From: UMGS1889 sp900556055
Lineage (GTDB): Bacteria > Bacillota > Clostridia > Oscillospirales > Ruminococcaceae
Direction: 5' to 3'
Assembly (NCBI GenBank): GCA_902463265.1
Contig: CABQEV010000010.1
Span: 1-64,000, forward strand
Length of the DNA: 64,000 nucleotides
How positions within the stretch are numbered: position 1 is the stretch's first letter; each line of letters starts with the position of its first letter. The translations under genes and the position numbers were made by a program. Below are positions 43,015 to 51,937 of the stretch, piece after piece. A model generated the notes under the pieces. It searched no databases, was not told the origin of the DNA, and saw only the letters and a list, made by a program, of their open reading frames with translations.

Positions 43015-44016
43015 TTAAAAAGCAGTAGTTTCAATTTCGTGTTTTTTGGGTCGTCCCATAAGATTTTTCACTGCATCTCTTACCGATGCATTATTGAACA
43101 AAACATTGTTGCACTGCTCGGTTATAGGCATCTTGATACCCGTCCTGCACGCAAGTTCATATGCGACCTTTGTGCAGAGATATCCTTCGACCGTTCCGAC
43201 AAGCTTTACAGCCTCCTCGGGAGGTGTTCCCTTGCCGATCAGTATTCCCGCACGCCTGTTTCTGCTGTGCATGCTTGTGCAGGTAACTATCAGATCGCCT
43301 ATTCCCGTTAGTCCCGAAAACGTCTCAGATCTTGCACCAAGCGCACGTCCGAGATCGGCAATTTCGGAAATTCCTCTTGTCATAAGCGCAGCCTTTGTAT
43401 TATCGCCATATCCGAGTCCGTCAACAATTCCAGCACAGAGAGCGATAACATTTTTTAGTGCGCCGCCTATCTCGCAGCCGATAACATCGTCATTCAGATA
43501 AACACGGAACATCTCGTTTGACATGACCGACTGAACAAAGCTTGCCTTTTCCATGTTCATACTTGCCGCAGCAACAGTTGTGGGCATTCCGACAGCGACT
43601 TCCTCCGCATGCGACGGACCGCTCAGCACAACGGAATCTGCCTGAGGTATCTCCTCGCTCAGCACCTTGCTCATACGCTTGAGAGTACCTTCCTCAAGTC
43701 CCTTTCCGGTATTTACAACCGCCATTTCAGGGGTGATGTAAGGCGATGCAAGCTTTGCTACACTTCGTACACCCTTAGTCGGAATTCCGAAAATTACTAC
43801 CTCACTGCCAGTTATGCAACTGATATCATCTGTCAGAATAATGCTTTCTGGTATCTTTACTCCCGGGAGCTTAGCTTTATTTTCGCCGTCGCGGCGAATG
43901 TCATTGATAACCTGCTTTGAGGAAGACCTGACAGTTACATCGTGACCGTATTTATCAAGCATAACTGCAAGAGACAGACCAAATCCTCCCGAACCGAGAA
44001 CAGTAATCTTTGCCAT
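43015..44016 (-). CDS. gpsA: NAD(P)-dependent glycerol-3-phosphate dehydrogenase
   Basis: Reduces dihydroxyacetone phosphate to sn-glycerol 3-phosphate for phospholipid synthesis. The nucleotide loop GSGGFGLSLA is at 8-17. GGALKNVIALCAGIVDGLG contains the catalytic Lys, and the SRNRR-type motif is HSRNRRAG. 333 residues is normal. It follows plsY, so the substrate maker and user are in one operon. Confidence 0.96.
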   Translation of the reverse strand: MAKITVLGSGGFGLSLAVMLDKYGHDVTVRSSSKQVINDIRRDGENKAKLPGVKIPESIILTDDISCITGSEVVIFGIPTKGVRSVAKLASPYITPEMAVVNTGKGLEEGTLKRMSKVLSEEIPQADSVVLSGPSHAEEVAVGMPTTVAAASMNMEKASFVQSVMSNEMFRVYLNDDVIGCEIGGALKNVIALCAGIVDGLGYGDNTKAALMTRGISEIADLGRALGARSETFSGLTGIGDLIVTCTSMHSRNRRAGILIGKGTPPEEAVKLVGTVEGYLCTKVAYELACRTGIKMPITEQCNNVLFNNASVRDAVKNLMGRPKKHEIETTAF

Positions 44017-44037
44017 TCCGTGACCACCCTTCAGATA

Positions 44038-44730
44038 TTATTTGTCGCTTTCGGTATTTTCTTCCGCTTTCTTCTTCTGACCGAACTTGTTTTCGGTGCC
44101 GTTCATAAGCCTCTTGATATTTGTCCTGTGCATATAGATCAGGAGAATGCTTGTCAGCGAAACAAGCAGAGTATGTAAGATACAGAGTCTGACAGGCACA
44201 CCTTCAATGAAATAATGTGTGCAGAACGTAATTATCGGATATGCAACAGCTGCGCTTATAGACGCAACGGAAACATATCTCGTGATAAACAGTATCAGCG
44301 CAAAGAACGGAATAACGATGCAGAATGTTATTGGGTCGATAACAATAAGTATCGAAGAAGCAACGAGTACGCCTTTTCCGCCCTTAAATCCGTAATATAT
44401 CGGGAAAATATGACCAAGTATCGCTGCAAATCCTGCAACATATCCGACAATCTGGCGGTCAAATCCGTCTGCACCAACTATAACATTAAAAACAAGTATA
44501 CTGAGGAGAACCGCAACAATTCCCTTTGCAAGGTCGCCGATAAGCGTCAGCAGAGCAGGAAATTTTCCGTAAACTCTGAGAGTGTTTGTAAGACCTGCAT
44601 TTTTGCTGCCGTAATCTCTTATATCCTGATGCTTAAGCAGCTTTACAACGATGATCGCAGAATTTGCGCTTCCGAGAAGATAAGATATTAGCAGCGTCAG
44701 AGCGACCGCACATGCATATTTCAAAACCAT
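44038..44730 (-). CDS. plsY: Acyl-phosphate:glycerol-3-phosphate acyltransferase PlsY
   Basis: A membrane acyltransferase that makes lysophosphatidate from acyl-phosphate and glycerol 3-phosphate. 230 residues, about five helices, with the three conserved loops: GSANSA near 22, GHIFPIYYGFKGGKG near 110, and the KNAG-type glycine loop SKNAGLTNTLR near 42. The tail is Lys/Glu rich. It precedes gpsA. Confidence 0.94.
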   Translation of the reverse strand: MVLKYACAVALTLLISYLLGSANSAIIVVKLLKHQDIRDYGSKNAGLTNTLRVYGKFPALLTLIGDLAKGIVAVLLSILVFNVIVGADGFDRQIVGYVAGFAAILGHIFPIYYGFKGGKGVLVASSILIVIDPITFCIVIPFFALILFITRYVSVASISAAVAYPIITFCTHYFIEGVPVRLCILHTLLVSLTSILLIYMHRTNIKRLMNGTENKFGQKKKAEENTESDK

Positions 44731-44766
44731 AAAATCAGCCTTTCAGCAAGTAATATTCTGTCGTTA

Positions 44767-44796
44767 TTTCAGACGCAGAGATATCCGCATCTGAAA
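44767..44796 (-). promoter_or_regulatory. Hairpin in the der-plsY gap
   Basis: TTTCAGACGC (44767-44776) can pair with GCATCTGAAA (44787-44796) over ten positions including one G-U. No T-run follows on the - strand. A weak attenuator or RNA-stability element. Confidence 0.35.
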
Positions 44797-44804
44797 ATAT
44801 ACGC

Positions 44805-46133
44805 TTAATCGTCGTTTCTGTCACGCTCACGTATGATAAACCGTACAGGAGTTCCCTCCAGTCCGAATGTCTGTCTTATCTGATTTTCAATATAACGCTG
44901 ATACGAGAAGTGGAACAGCTCCGCACGATTTACAAAAATAACAAACGTAGGCGGCTTTGTAGACGGCTGAGTCATGTAATAGATCTTCAGTCTGCGGCCC
45001 TTATCCGAAGGCGGCTGAACTCTTGTTGTCGCATATGCCAGCACATCGTTAAGCGTACCTGTGGAAATACGCATTGAGTTTTGCTCATGGACGCTGTTTA
45101 TCATTGAAAACAGTTTATTTATCCTAAGACCTGTTTTTGCGGAAATGAACACAAACGGCACATAGGACATGAAGCTGAAATCTTCCTTGAGCTTCTTTGT
45201 GAATTCATCCATAGTGTTTGAATCCTTTTCGATAGCGTCCCACTTGTTTACTGCAACGATGCAGCCCTTGCCCTGCTCATGCGCATATCCTGCGACCTTG
45301 GAATCCTGCTCCGTAAATCCGACTTCAGCATCAATAACGATAACGCAGACATCAGCACGGTCAACAGCCATATATGCCCTGAGAACGCTGTAATGCTCGA
45401 TTTTTTCAAGTATCTTGGACTTTTTGCGGATACCTGCCGTATCGATAAACACGTACTTTCCTTCCTCATTCTCGATAACGGTATCAGTTGCATCACGGGT
45501 GGTTCCCGCAATATTTGAAACAATAACTCTTTCCTCGCCTGCTATCTTATTTATTAGAGATGATTTTCCGACATTTGGCTTGCCGATAACAGCGACCTTT
45601 ATATAAGAATCATCATATTCCTCATTGTCATTTTCGGGGAAATACTTAAAAATTTCATCAAGCATATCGCCCGTGCCGTGACCATGAGAAGCGGAAAGAG
45701 CAATGGGGTCGCCGAGTCCCAGGTTATAGAACTCATAGAATTCCGGAGGAGGTTCGCCTATAGAATCACATTTGTTTACACAGAGAACTACGGGTTTTCC
45801 GCTTTTCTGAAGCATTGTTGCAACATCGTAATCATCTGCCGTAACGCCGCAGCGAAGGTCAGTCAGGAAAACTATAACATCAGCTTTTTCGATAGCAAGT
45901 TCAGCCTGACGGCGCATCTGTCTGAGGATAACATCTTCCGAATTCGGCTCGATACCTCCGGTATCAACGACCATAAAATCACGTCCGCGCCACTCGCATT
46001 TTGAATAGATACGGTCACGGGTAACGCCCGGAGTATCTTCGACTATGGAAATCCTCTGTCCCACGATCTTGTTGAACAATGTTGACTTTCCGACATTAGG
46101 ACGTCCTACAACAGCAACAACAGGTAAAGCCAT
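44805..46133 (-). CDS. der: Ribosome biogenesis GTPase Der
   Basis: A double GTPase needed for 50S assembly. The two G domains have P-loops GRPNVGKS (residues 9-16) and GKPNVGKS (about 184-191), with DTPGVTRD and DTAGIRKK G3 motifs and NKCD and NKWD G4 motifs; the C-terminal KH-like domain follows. 442 residues. ATG at 46133 follows GGAGAT and begins MALPVVAVVGRPN. Confidence 0.96.
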   Translation of the reverse strand: MALPVVAVVGRPNVGKSTLFNKIVGQRISIVEDTPGVTRDRIYSKCEWRGRDFMVVDTGGIEPNSEDVILRQMRRQAELAIEKADVIVFLTDLRCGVTADDYDVATMLQKSGKPVVLCVNKCDSIGEPPPEFYEFYNLGLGDPIALSASHGHGTGDMLDEIFKYFPENDNEEYDDSYIKVAVIGKPNVGKSSLINKIAGEERVIVSNIAGTTRDATDTVIENEEGKYVFIDTAGIRKKSKILEKIEHYSVLRAYMAVDRADVCVIVIDAEVGFTEQDSKVAGYAHEQGKGCIVAVNKWDAIEKDSNTMDEFTKKLKEDFSFMSYVPFVFISAKTGLRINKLFSMINSVHEQNSMRISTGTLNDVLAYATTRVQPPSDKGRRLKIYYMTQPSTKPPTFVIFVNRAELFHFSYQRYIENQIRQTFGLEGTPVRFIIRERDRNDD

Positions 46134-46246
46134 AATTCTCATCTCCAATCTATAATTATTACTCTGAATCTTATCAGAGATCATTTTCTCATTTAATGTG
46201 TTACGGAAATCAGTATTCCCGAATTATCCGCTGAATATTTTATTTC

Positions 46247-46277
46247 AAAAAAAAGAGGAGGAATTGCTCCTCCTCTT
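46247..46277 (-). terminator. Terminator after rpmF
   Basis: On the - strand, AAGAGGAGGA pairs with TCCTCCTCTT across a short loop, followed by a T-run. Confidence 0.88.
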
Positions 46278-46296
46278 CACTTTGATGAAAAAGCTA

Positions 46297-46482
46297 TTAA
46301 GCTTCCTTCATCTTGATTACCTCAACGCCCTTATAGAATCCGCAGTTTTTGCAAACCTTGTGAGGAGCGGTCAGCTCTCCGCAGTTTGAGCATCTGGAAA
46401 GTGTAGGTACATCCAGCTTCCATACAGCGGAACGTCTTTTGTCACGTCTAGCCTTAGAGACTTTTCTCTTTGGTACTGCCAT
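46297..46482 (-). CDS. rpmF: 50S ribosomal protein L32
   Basis: 61-residue L32. It begins MAVPKRKVSKARRDKRR and has a four-cysteine zinc ribbon, CSNC then CKNC. GGAGG precedes the ATG. It follows the DUF177 gene, the common yceD-rpmF pair. Confidence 0.96.
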   Translation of the reverse strand: MAVPKRKVSKARRDKRRSAVWKLDVPTLSRCSNCGELTAPHKVCKNCGFYKGVEVIKMKEA

Positions 46483-46505
46483 TATTCAGCACCTCCTTAT
46501 CTTTA

Positions 46506-46955
46506 TTAACCATTACAGTTGCAAACATTGATGTTCAAATTTGCCCCGCAGTGACAGCAGAGTCCCTTGCAGTCATCTTTGCAAAGCATCTTTGAAGGAA
46601 GCGACAGCAGAATGTCAGAAACAGCCAACTCGTCCAGATCAAGCTTATCATTGGGCGTAACGATATATTCATCATTATCCTCAGAATTAAGCGACCTGAC
46701 AAGAATATGCTCAAAACTGAAATCATACTCTCTTTCGAATTCACTGAGACACCTGTCGCACTCGGCTTTCAGAGTAACCTTTACGGTATAGCTGAGTGTC
46801 ACCACACCTGCACGGTTAACGGCTTTTGCCGAGACAGATATAGGGGCTGAAAAGACATACCCTTTGACATAGTCAAGGCTTTCGGACGGAATCCGGTAGT
46901 CAGCCTGAAGCTTTTCACCGACGATTTCGTAGATCTGCTTTAAATTCAGAACCAT
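46506..46955 (-). CDS. DUF177 (YceD) family protein
   Basis: 149 residues of the DUF177/YceD family, linked by gene pairing to L32 and 23S rRNA accumulation. The CDRCLSEFEREY segment and the Cys-rich C-terminus (CKDDCKGLCCHCGANLN) mark the family. A strong promoter lies 29 bases upstream. Confidence 0.9.
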   Translation of the reverse strand: MVLNLKQIYEIVGEKLQADYRIPSESLDYVKGYVFSAPISVSAKAVNRAGVVTLSYTVKVTLKAECDRCLSEFEREYDFSFEHILVRSLNSEDNDEYIVTPNDKLDLDELAVSDILLSLPSKMLCKDDCKGLCCHCGANLNINVCNCNG

Positions 46956-46983
46956 AATTCTCCCCTAAAATATCACAAAGTAC

Positions 46984-47012
46984 ATTCTATCACAAAAAAA
47001 CGCACTTGTCAA
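46984..47012 (-). promoter_or_regulatory. Sigma-A promoter of the DUF177-rpmF operon
   Basis: On the - strand, consensus -35 TTGACA (47012-47007), 17-base spacer, -10 TAGAAT (46989-46984). Confidence 0.85.
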
Positions 47013-47020
47013 GAGTTTTT

Positions 47021-47428
47021 TCAGACAATATATTTTTTGATGTAGTCAGGCAGCTCGGAAGAATCAGCAGAAACTGTGAATACTACCTCAACATCTGAAG
47101 CAGAAAGGTTGTCGATCTTAACGAGCATCTCAGCGAGAGCATCAAAATCCTGACCGCCGATCTTAAGGATAGAATCAACAAATACTTCCTTGATATCGTA
47201 GTTTCCTGCCATCATACCTGCAACAAAGCCATAGAACTTGTCGTAACTGTCGATACCGTAGTGCTCGCAGTCAACCAGTCTTACGCTGTGGTCGATATCA
47301 TATGTAAGCTTAGCGTCCTTCTCGATGCAAACAACATTGCCGTTTGTGTTCTTAACGGCTTTATTAATCATATCCATCAGTATTTTGGTTTTACCTGTGC
47401 CCTTTTTACCTGTGATAAGTTTTAACAT
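47021..47428 (-). CDS. Small P-loop protein, function unknown (135 aa)
   Basis: 135 residues beginning with Walker A GKKGTGKTK (about 6-14), followed by IEKDAKLTYDIDHSVRLVD and a Walker-B-like hydrophobic strand EVFVDSILKIGG. No other ATPase domains are present. ATG at 47428 has GGAG upstream. Homologues of this size are common in Clostridia but have no assigned role. The gap to pgi contains two short palindromes (47469-47479 and 47491-47507). Confidence 0.75.
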   Translation of the reverse strand: MLKLITGKKGTGKTKILMDMINKAVKNTNGNVVCIEKDAKLTYDIDHSVRLVDCEHYGIDSYDKFYGFVAGMMAGNYDIKEVFVDSILKIGGQDFDALAEMLVKIDNLSASDVEVVFTVSADSSELPDYIKKYIV

Positions 47429-47468
47429 ATAAAACACTCCATTTCCGCCCGAAGGCTTCTGTTTTTAT

Positions 47469-47507
47469 GGGGTATCCCCTGTATATTTTGATGCAGTCAG
47501 ACTGCAT
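47469..47507. promoter_or_regulatory. Two palindromes upstream of the P-loop gene
   Basis: GGGGTATCCCC (47469-47479) and ATGCAGTCAGACTGCAT (47491-47507), the latter an odd 17-base palindrome with single central base. Neither is followed by a T-run. They could be regulator binding sites or an RNA hairpin in the pgi to P-loop gap. Confidence 0.4.
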
Positions 47508-47524
47508 ATATACCGTTTCTGAGA

Positions 47525-48859
47525 TCAGCCGAGCTTAGCTTCAAGCGCAGCCTTCTGGCTCTCATAGCCGGGCTTGCCGAGAAGAGCGAACATATTCTTC
47601 TTATAGCTCTCAACGCCTGGCTGATTGAAAGGATTGACTCCGAGCATATAGCCGCTTATAGCACAAGCCTTCTCAAAGAAGTAGATCATGTAGCCAAGGC
47701 TCTTTTCGGATGTATCCTCCATTTCAAGGATGATATTGGGAACTCCGCCCTCAGTGTGAGCAAGTATAGTTCCTTCAAAAGCCTTTCTGTTTACAACGGA
47801 CATATTCTGATTTGTCAGGAAGTTCAGTCCGTCGAGGTTCTCTGCATCGTTCTCAAGGAAGATGTCAGTCTTAGGCTTCTTGATATCAACTACTGTTTCA
47901 AACATTACTCTGGAACCGTCCTGAATGAACTGACCCATAGAGTGGAGGTCCGTGGAGAAGATAACGGAAGCAGGGAAAATTCCCTTGTTATCCTTGCCCT
48001 CGCTCTCGCCGAAAAGCTGTTTGAACCATTCATTCATCATTGCGAATGCAGGCTCATAGGATACGAGCATCTCAACGCTCTTTCCTTTTCTGTAAAGGAT
48101 ATTTCTGATAGCAGCGTACTTGTAGCAGTCGTTGCTGTCGAAATCAGCAGTAAAGTCATTCTGAGCCTGTCTTGCACCTGCCATCAGTGCATCAATGTCG
48201 CAGCCTGCAACGGCGATAGGCAGCAGACCAACAGCTGTCAGAACGGAGAAACGTCCTCCGACATCATCGGGAACAACGAATGTTTCGTAGCCTTCTGTAT
48301 CGGAAAGTTCCTTAAGTGTACCCTTCTTAGCATCTGTTGTTGCAAAAATTCTTTCCTTTGCGCCTTCCTTGCCGTACTTGTCCTCAAGCATTTTCTTGAA
48401 AATCCTGAAAGCAAGAGCAGGTTCGGTGGTAGTACCCGACTTGGAAATGATATTAACGGAAACATCCTTGCCCTCACAGATAGAGATGACCTCACTCAGG
48501 TGTGTAGGGCTGATGCTGTTTCCGACATAATAGATATCGGGTGTATCTTTTTTGAGATTATTGTAAAGAGGTGATTTCAGGAATTCGATAACAGCTCTTG
48601 CTCCGAGGTAAGAACCGCCGATTCCGATAACGATAAGAACATCGGAATTCTTCTTGATCTTTTCAGCAGCAGCCTTGATCCTTGCGAATTCTTCCTTATC
48701 ATAATCTGTCGGGAGAGTAGTCCAGCCGAGGAAATCGCTTCCCTGACCGTTTTTGCTTTCGAGAGTCTGAGCTGCAAGCATAGCCTGAGCCTTTGCGCCT
48801 TCCATTTCGTGAGGAGCAATAAACTTCTCGAGATATTTGGTATTAAGCTTTAATGACAT
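47525..48859 (-). CDS. pgi: Glucose-6-phosphate isomerase
   Basis: Interconverts glucose 6-phosphate and fructose 6-phosphate in glycolysis. 444 residues of the short bacterial type, with VIGIGGSYLGARA near 76, the ISKSGTTTEPALAF motif near 138, and the catalytic Glu and His region in the C-terminal half (NQPGVESYKKNMFALLG). GGAGGA precedes the ATG. Its own promoter lies 33-63 bases upstream. Confidence 0.95.
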   Translation of the reverse strand: MSLKLNTKYLEKFIAPHEMEGAKAQAMLAAQTLESKNGQGSDFLGWTTLPTDYDKEEFARIKAAAEKIKKNSDVLIVIGIGGSYLGARAVIEFLKSPLYNNLKKDTPDIYYVGNSISPTHLSEVISICEGKDVSVNIISKSGTTTEPALAFRIFKKMLEDKYGKEGAKERIFATTDAKKGTLKELSDTEGYETFVVPDDVGGRFSVLTAVGLLPIAVAGCDIDALMAGARQAQNDFTADFDSNDCYKYAAIRNILYRKGKSVEMLVSYEPAFAMMNEWFKQLFGESEGKDNKGIFPASVIFSTDLHSMGQFIQDGSRVMFETVVDIKKPKTDIFLENDAENLDGLNFLTNQNMSVVNRKAFEGTILAHTEGGVPNIILEMEDTSEKSLGYMIYFFEKACAISGYMLGVNPFNQPGVESYKKNMFALLGKPGYESQKAALEAKLG

Positions 48860-48892
48860 TTTCTATTCCTCCATAAAACTTCCTATATCTTA

Positions 48893-48921
48893 ATTCTACT
48901 ATAAATCAATGAATTTTGCAA
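48893..48921 (-). promoter_or_regulatory. Sigma-A promoter of pgi
   Basis: On the - strand, -35 TTGCAA (48921-48916), 17-base spacer, -10 TAGAAT (48898-48893). Confidence 0.75.
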
Positions 48922-48969
48922 GAATTTTTGAAAACAATAATATTATTCAGAAATTTTTGTGTAATCCAT

Positions 48970-50103
48970 CTAAATTTCAAAGAGATATTTAAGCAATTTT
49001 GACAAAGAAAACTTAAAAGAAACAGCCTTAACATTGCTTTTTGCTGTAATATTTCCGCTGTATATCAGTTCGCCGTTAAGGTAGTAGGATATTTCGCCTA
49101 TTTTGTCGCCCGCCCTGACCGGTGCATACACGTAATCCGGTACGGCTACCCTGCCTTCGATCCTGCCCTTCTGAGAATTCGGAACGATGACAGTTATGTT
49201 CTTTTCGATTGCCGCACGTACCTTTGGCGATGTCCCGCCCTTTACATCCACATAATCGGGAAGTTCCTCCGGGATCTCCGGGACTACTCCGGAAAATGCA
49301 GAAAATCCGTAATTCAGCAGTTCCTTTGCCTTTGCAAACATTTCGTCCTTATCATCATATCCCATAAGAACTGCGGTATAGGAAGTTCCGCTGGGCTCGG
49401 CAGATACCGCAAGGCAATGCCCCGCTTCATCGGAAAATGCATATTTCAGTCCGGTACAGCCGTCATAAGTCCTGACAAGCCTGTTCGTATTGACGATCTG
49501 AGTTTCACCGTTTCTGAGATAATCCATATATATCGCCGTATATGGTCTGAGTGCAGAACATTCAGATACTGCGCGCGAAAGAAGCAGCATATCGGAAGCA
49601 GTTGAGACAGATTCGGCAGATAATCCCGATGAATCGACAAATTCAGTAGATGCCATGCCGAGCGTTTCTGCGGTTTTATTCATCTCAGAAACAAAATTCT
49701 CTTCCGATGCAGAAATATTTTCAGCTATCGTGCATGCCGCATCATTGGCATTGCCCGCAAGCATTCCCTTCAAAAGATCGGAAAGTGCCATTTTTTCGCT
49801 GTCTGTCAGCCATATCTCAGCACCTTTAAGCGAGTTTGCATACGGTGATGATACCATTATCGTATCTTCCGAAAGTTCTCCCGATCTCATCTTCATGCCG
49901 CTTATATACGCTGTCATAAGCTTTGCAAGTGCAGAACACGGGCGCACTTCGTCGGCATTTTCAGAGCATATCACAGTACCTGTTTCCGTTTCGGCAAGAA
50001 TATATGAAATGCGCGGCTTTTCTTCCGCATAAACAGCAATGAACATAGAATTCACCGCCGCCGCAGCGATAAACAGCGCAGTAATTTTCTCCTTTATTTT
50101 CAT
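48970..50103 (-). CDS. DD-carboxypeptidase-like protein with altered catalytic motifs
   Basis: A 377-residue secreted homologue of DacF/PBP5. A signal peptide is followed by the peptidase fold and the C-terminal beta domain with a membrane-anchoring helix (LSKLLKYLFEI). The three catalytic motifs differ from active enzymes: around SxxK the sequence is S57-A-L-A-K61, with Ser one residue too far from Lys; SGN is replaced by NAN (118-120); KTG is replaced by KYA (220-222, in GLKYAFSDEAG). It is probably inactive and may bind peptidoglycan or regulate. ATG at 50103 has GGAG seven bases upstream. An intact paralogue is at 16690-17832. Confidence 0.85.
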   Translation of the reverse strand: MKIKEKITALFIAAAAVNSMFIAVYAEEKPRISYILAETETGTVICSENADEVRPCSALAKLMTAYISGMKMRSGELSEDTIMVSSPYANSLKGAEIWLTDSEKMALSDLLKGMLAGNANDAACTIAENISASEENFVSEMNKTAETLGMASTEFVDSSGLSAESVSTASDMLLLSRAVSECSALRPYTAIYMDYLRNGETQIVNTNRLVRTYDGCTGLKYAFSDEAGHCLAVSAEPSGTSYTAVLMGYDDKDEMFAKAKELLNYGFSAFSGVVPEIPEELPDYVDVKGGTSPKVRAAIEKNITVIVPNSQKGRIEGRVAVPDYVYAPVRAGDKIGEISYYLNGELIYSGNITAKSNVKAVSFKFSLSKLLKYLFEI

Positions 50104-50166
50104 ATGCAGCACTCCATTCGGATTTTATACCTTATTTTATGCTGATACAAAAAGAAAAATACAACG

Positions 50167-50195
50167 GAAAAAACCGCCCCGATTATTCGGAGCGG
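50167..50195 (-). terminator. Terminator after the HPr-like gene
   Basis: On the - strand, CCGCTCCGA pairs with TCGGGGCGG across four bases, followed by TTTTTT. Confidence 0.85.
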
Positions 50196-50211
50196 CACAT
50201 TTAAACTTAAA

Positions 50212-50442
50212 TTATGCTACGATATAAGGCTTGATCTTCTCAAAGAATGCAGCCGCATCGTCTGTGTGAGCCTCAAGCTCGATAGGCTTGGAAAGGTCGA
50301 GGCTGAAAATACCCATGATGGACTTTGCGTCGATCGCATATCTTCCGGAGATAAGGTCAACATCGTAATCACAGTGAGAAACGATAGAAACGAAGTTCTT
50401 TACATCATTGATGGTAGCCAGCATAATAGTTGTCTTTTTCAT
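50212..50442 (-). CDS. HPr-like protein lacking the phosphorylated histidine
   Basis: 76 residues of the HPr fold. The regulatory serine motif is kept, AKSIMGIFSL (Ser41, equal to HPr Ser46), but the GLHARPA active-site loop is replaced by INDVKNFV, so no histidine is available for phosphotransfer. This resembles Crh, the Bacillus catabolite-repression HPr, which also lacks the active histidine. It would be a regulator rather than a sugar-transport carrier. GGAGG precedes the ATG; divergent promoter to mtaB. Confidence 0.85.
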   Translation of the reverse strand: MKKTTIMLATINDVKNFVSIVSHCDYDVDLISGRYAIDAKSIMGIFSLDLSKPIELEAHTDDAAAFFEKIKPYIVA

Positions 50443-50498
50443 AAAACAAAACCTCCCACGTTTATAAAACGTCAAAATTACCTGTTCGGTATAATAAT

Positions 50499-50527
50499 AT
50501 AATATCAATTTTATTCGATTAAGTCAA
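50499..50527 (-). promoter_or_regulatory. Sigma-A promoter of the HPr-like gene
   Basis: On the - strand, -35 TTGACT (50527-50522), 17-base spacer, -10 TATTAT (50504-50499). Confidence 0.6.
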
Positions 50528-50533
50528 TAGTTA

Positions 50534-50562
50534 TTGCAAAAAAAATTTGAATATTGTATAAT
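50534..50562 (+). promoter_or_regulatory. Sigma-A promoter of mtaB
   Basis: -35 TTGCAA (50534-50539), 17-base spacer, -10 TATAAT (50557-50562), seven bases from the divergent -35 of the HPr-like gene. Confidence 0.8.
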
Positions 50563-50629
50563 GTTATCATACACAGAGAAATAAATTTTCTTTGTTCAGC
50601 AATTTGCACAATGAAGAGGTTAAATATTT

Positions 50630-51937
50630 ATGCAAATTTACTTTTTTACTTTCGGCTGCAAAGTCAATCAATATGAAACAGAGGGCATCCGAAAGCTTCT
50701 TGAATCACGGGGACATACAGCTGCAGATTCAGAGGGATCAGCTGATGCATTCATCATAAACAGCTGTACAGTCACGCATACAGGCGATAAAAAGTGGCTC
50801 AAGACCATGCGCAGGCTGAAACGTGAATACCCGTCAGCTATCATTCTCCTGACAGGCTGCTTTCCTCAGGCGTTTCCGGAAAAGTCAGCCGAGATATCGG
50901 AAGCGGACATAATCTGCGGCACAAAGGACAGGAGCAAAATTCCCGAACTACTTGAAGAATTTGAACAGCGGCATCTGCGCACAGTCAGCATATCTCCATA
51001 TAAAACAGGCGATGGATTTGAAGCACTGTCCGCCGAGACATTTCACGGTCACACACGCGCATTTATCAAGATACAGGACGGCTGCGACCGCTACTGCACA
51101 TACTGTATTATCCCCTATTCCCGCGGACATATCCGTTCAAAGCCGCTGGATATGCTGAAAAAAGAGCTTGAAGGATTTGCTGCAGCAGGCTATAAGGAAG
51201 CTGTTCTTGTCGGGATAAATCTTTCGTTCTACGGCAGAGAGTTCGGGAAACGGCTTGCCGATGCAGTTGAACTTGCATGTTCCGTTGACGGCATTGAGCG
51301 TGTGCGTCTTGGCTCGCTTGAACCTGAACTTATAACCGATGCCGATATCGCGCGGTTTGCCGCTGAGAAAAAATTCTGTCCGCAGTTTCATATTTCGCTT
51401 CAAAGCGGCTGTGACAGGACTCTGAAAGCAATGAACAGACACTACACATCGTCGGAATATATGGAGCTTGTCGGCAAGCTGAGAGCCGCATTTCCCGACT
51501 GCTCGATAACTACAGATATAATGACGGGATTTCCGGGAGAAACGGACGAAGATTTCGCCGAATCTCTTGCATTTGCCGAAAAAGTCGGATTTGCCGATGC
51601 TCACATCTTCCCCTACTCCGTAAGAAGCGGAACAAAAGCTGCTGAAATGGACGGTCAGATTCCTGAAGAAGTAAAAAACATCAGGGCAAAAAAATTGTCA
51701 GAGATCATTATTAAATCAAAGCATGATTTTCTGGAAAAACAAGTCGGTAATATTTATCCTATATTATTTGAAAAAGAAAAAACTGTGAATTATCACGAAG
51801 GACATGCACCAAATCAGACATTTGTAAAAATTTTCAGAGAAAATTCATCAAAAAGTTTGCGAAAACAAATTTTATATGTTAAAATAGAAAGGATAGAGAA
51901 TGATTATGCAGTCGGCTCGCCCGTCGGCACGATCTAA
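50630..51937 (+). CDS. mtaB: tRNA (N6-threonylcarbamoyladenosine37-C2)-methylthiotransferase MtaB
   Basis: A radical SAM methylthiotransferase that adds a methylthio group to t6A37 in tRNAs. Three N-terminal cysteines for the second cluster are in FGCKVNQYE, INSCTVT and TGCFPQ. The radical SAM CxxxCxxC is CDRYCTYC near 150. A TRAM-like C-terminal part follows. 435 residues. It has its own promoter and is followed by a short palindrome at its stop codon. The substrate modification depends on tsaC, also in this window. Confidence 0.93.
   Translation: MQIYFFTFGCKVNQYETEGIRKLLESRGHTAADSEGSADAFIINSCTVTHTGDKKWLKTMRRLKREYPSAIILLTGCFPQAFPEKSAEISEADIICGTKDRSKIPELLEEFEQRHLRTVSISPYKTGDGFEALSAETFHGHTRAFIKIQDGCDRYCTYCIIPYSRGHIRSKPLDMLKKELEGFAAAGYKEAVLVGINLSFYGREFGKRLADAVELACSVDGIERVRLGSLEPELITDADIARFAAEKKFCPQFHISLQSGCDRTLKAMNRHYTSSEYMELVGKLRAAFPDCSITTDIMTGFPGETDEDFAESLAFAEKVGFADAHIFPYSVRSGTKAAEMDGQIPEEVKNIRAKKLSEIIIKSKHDFLEKQVGNIYPILFEKEKTVNYHEGHAPNQTFVKIFRENSSKSLRKQILYVKIERIENDYAVGSPVGTI

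Noticed and set aside
47756..48574. 272-codon + strand frame opposite pgi
   Set aside because: Fully antisense to a conserved enzyme, without start signals or family features.
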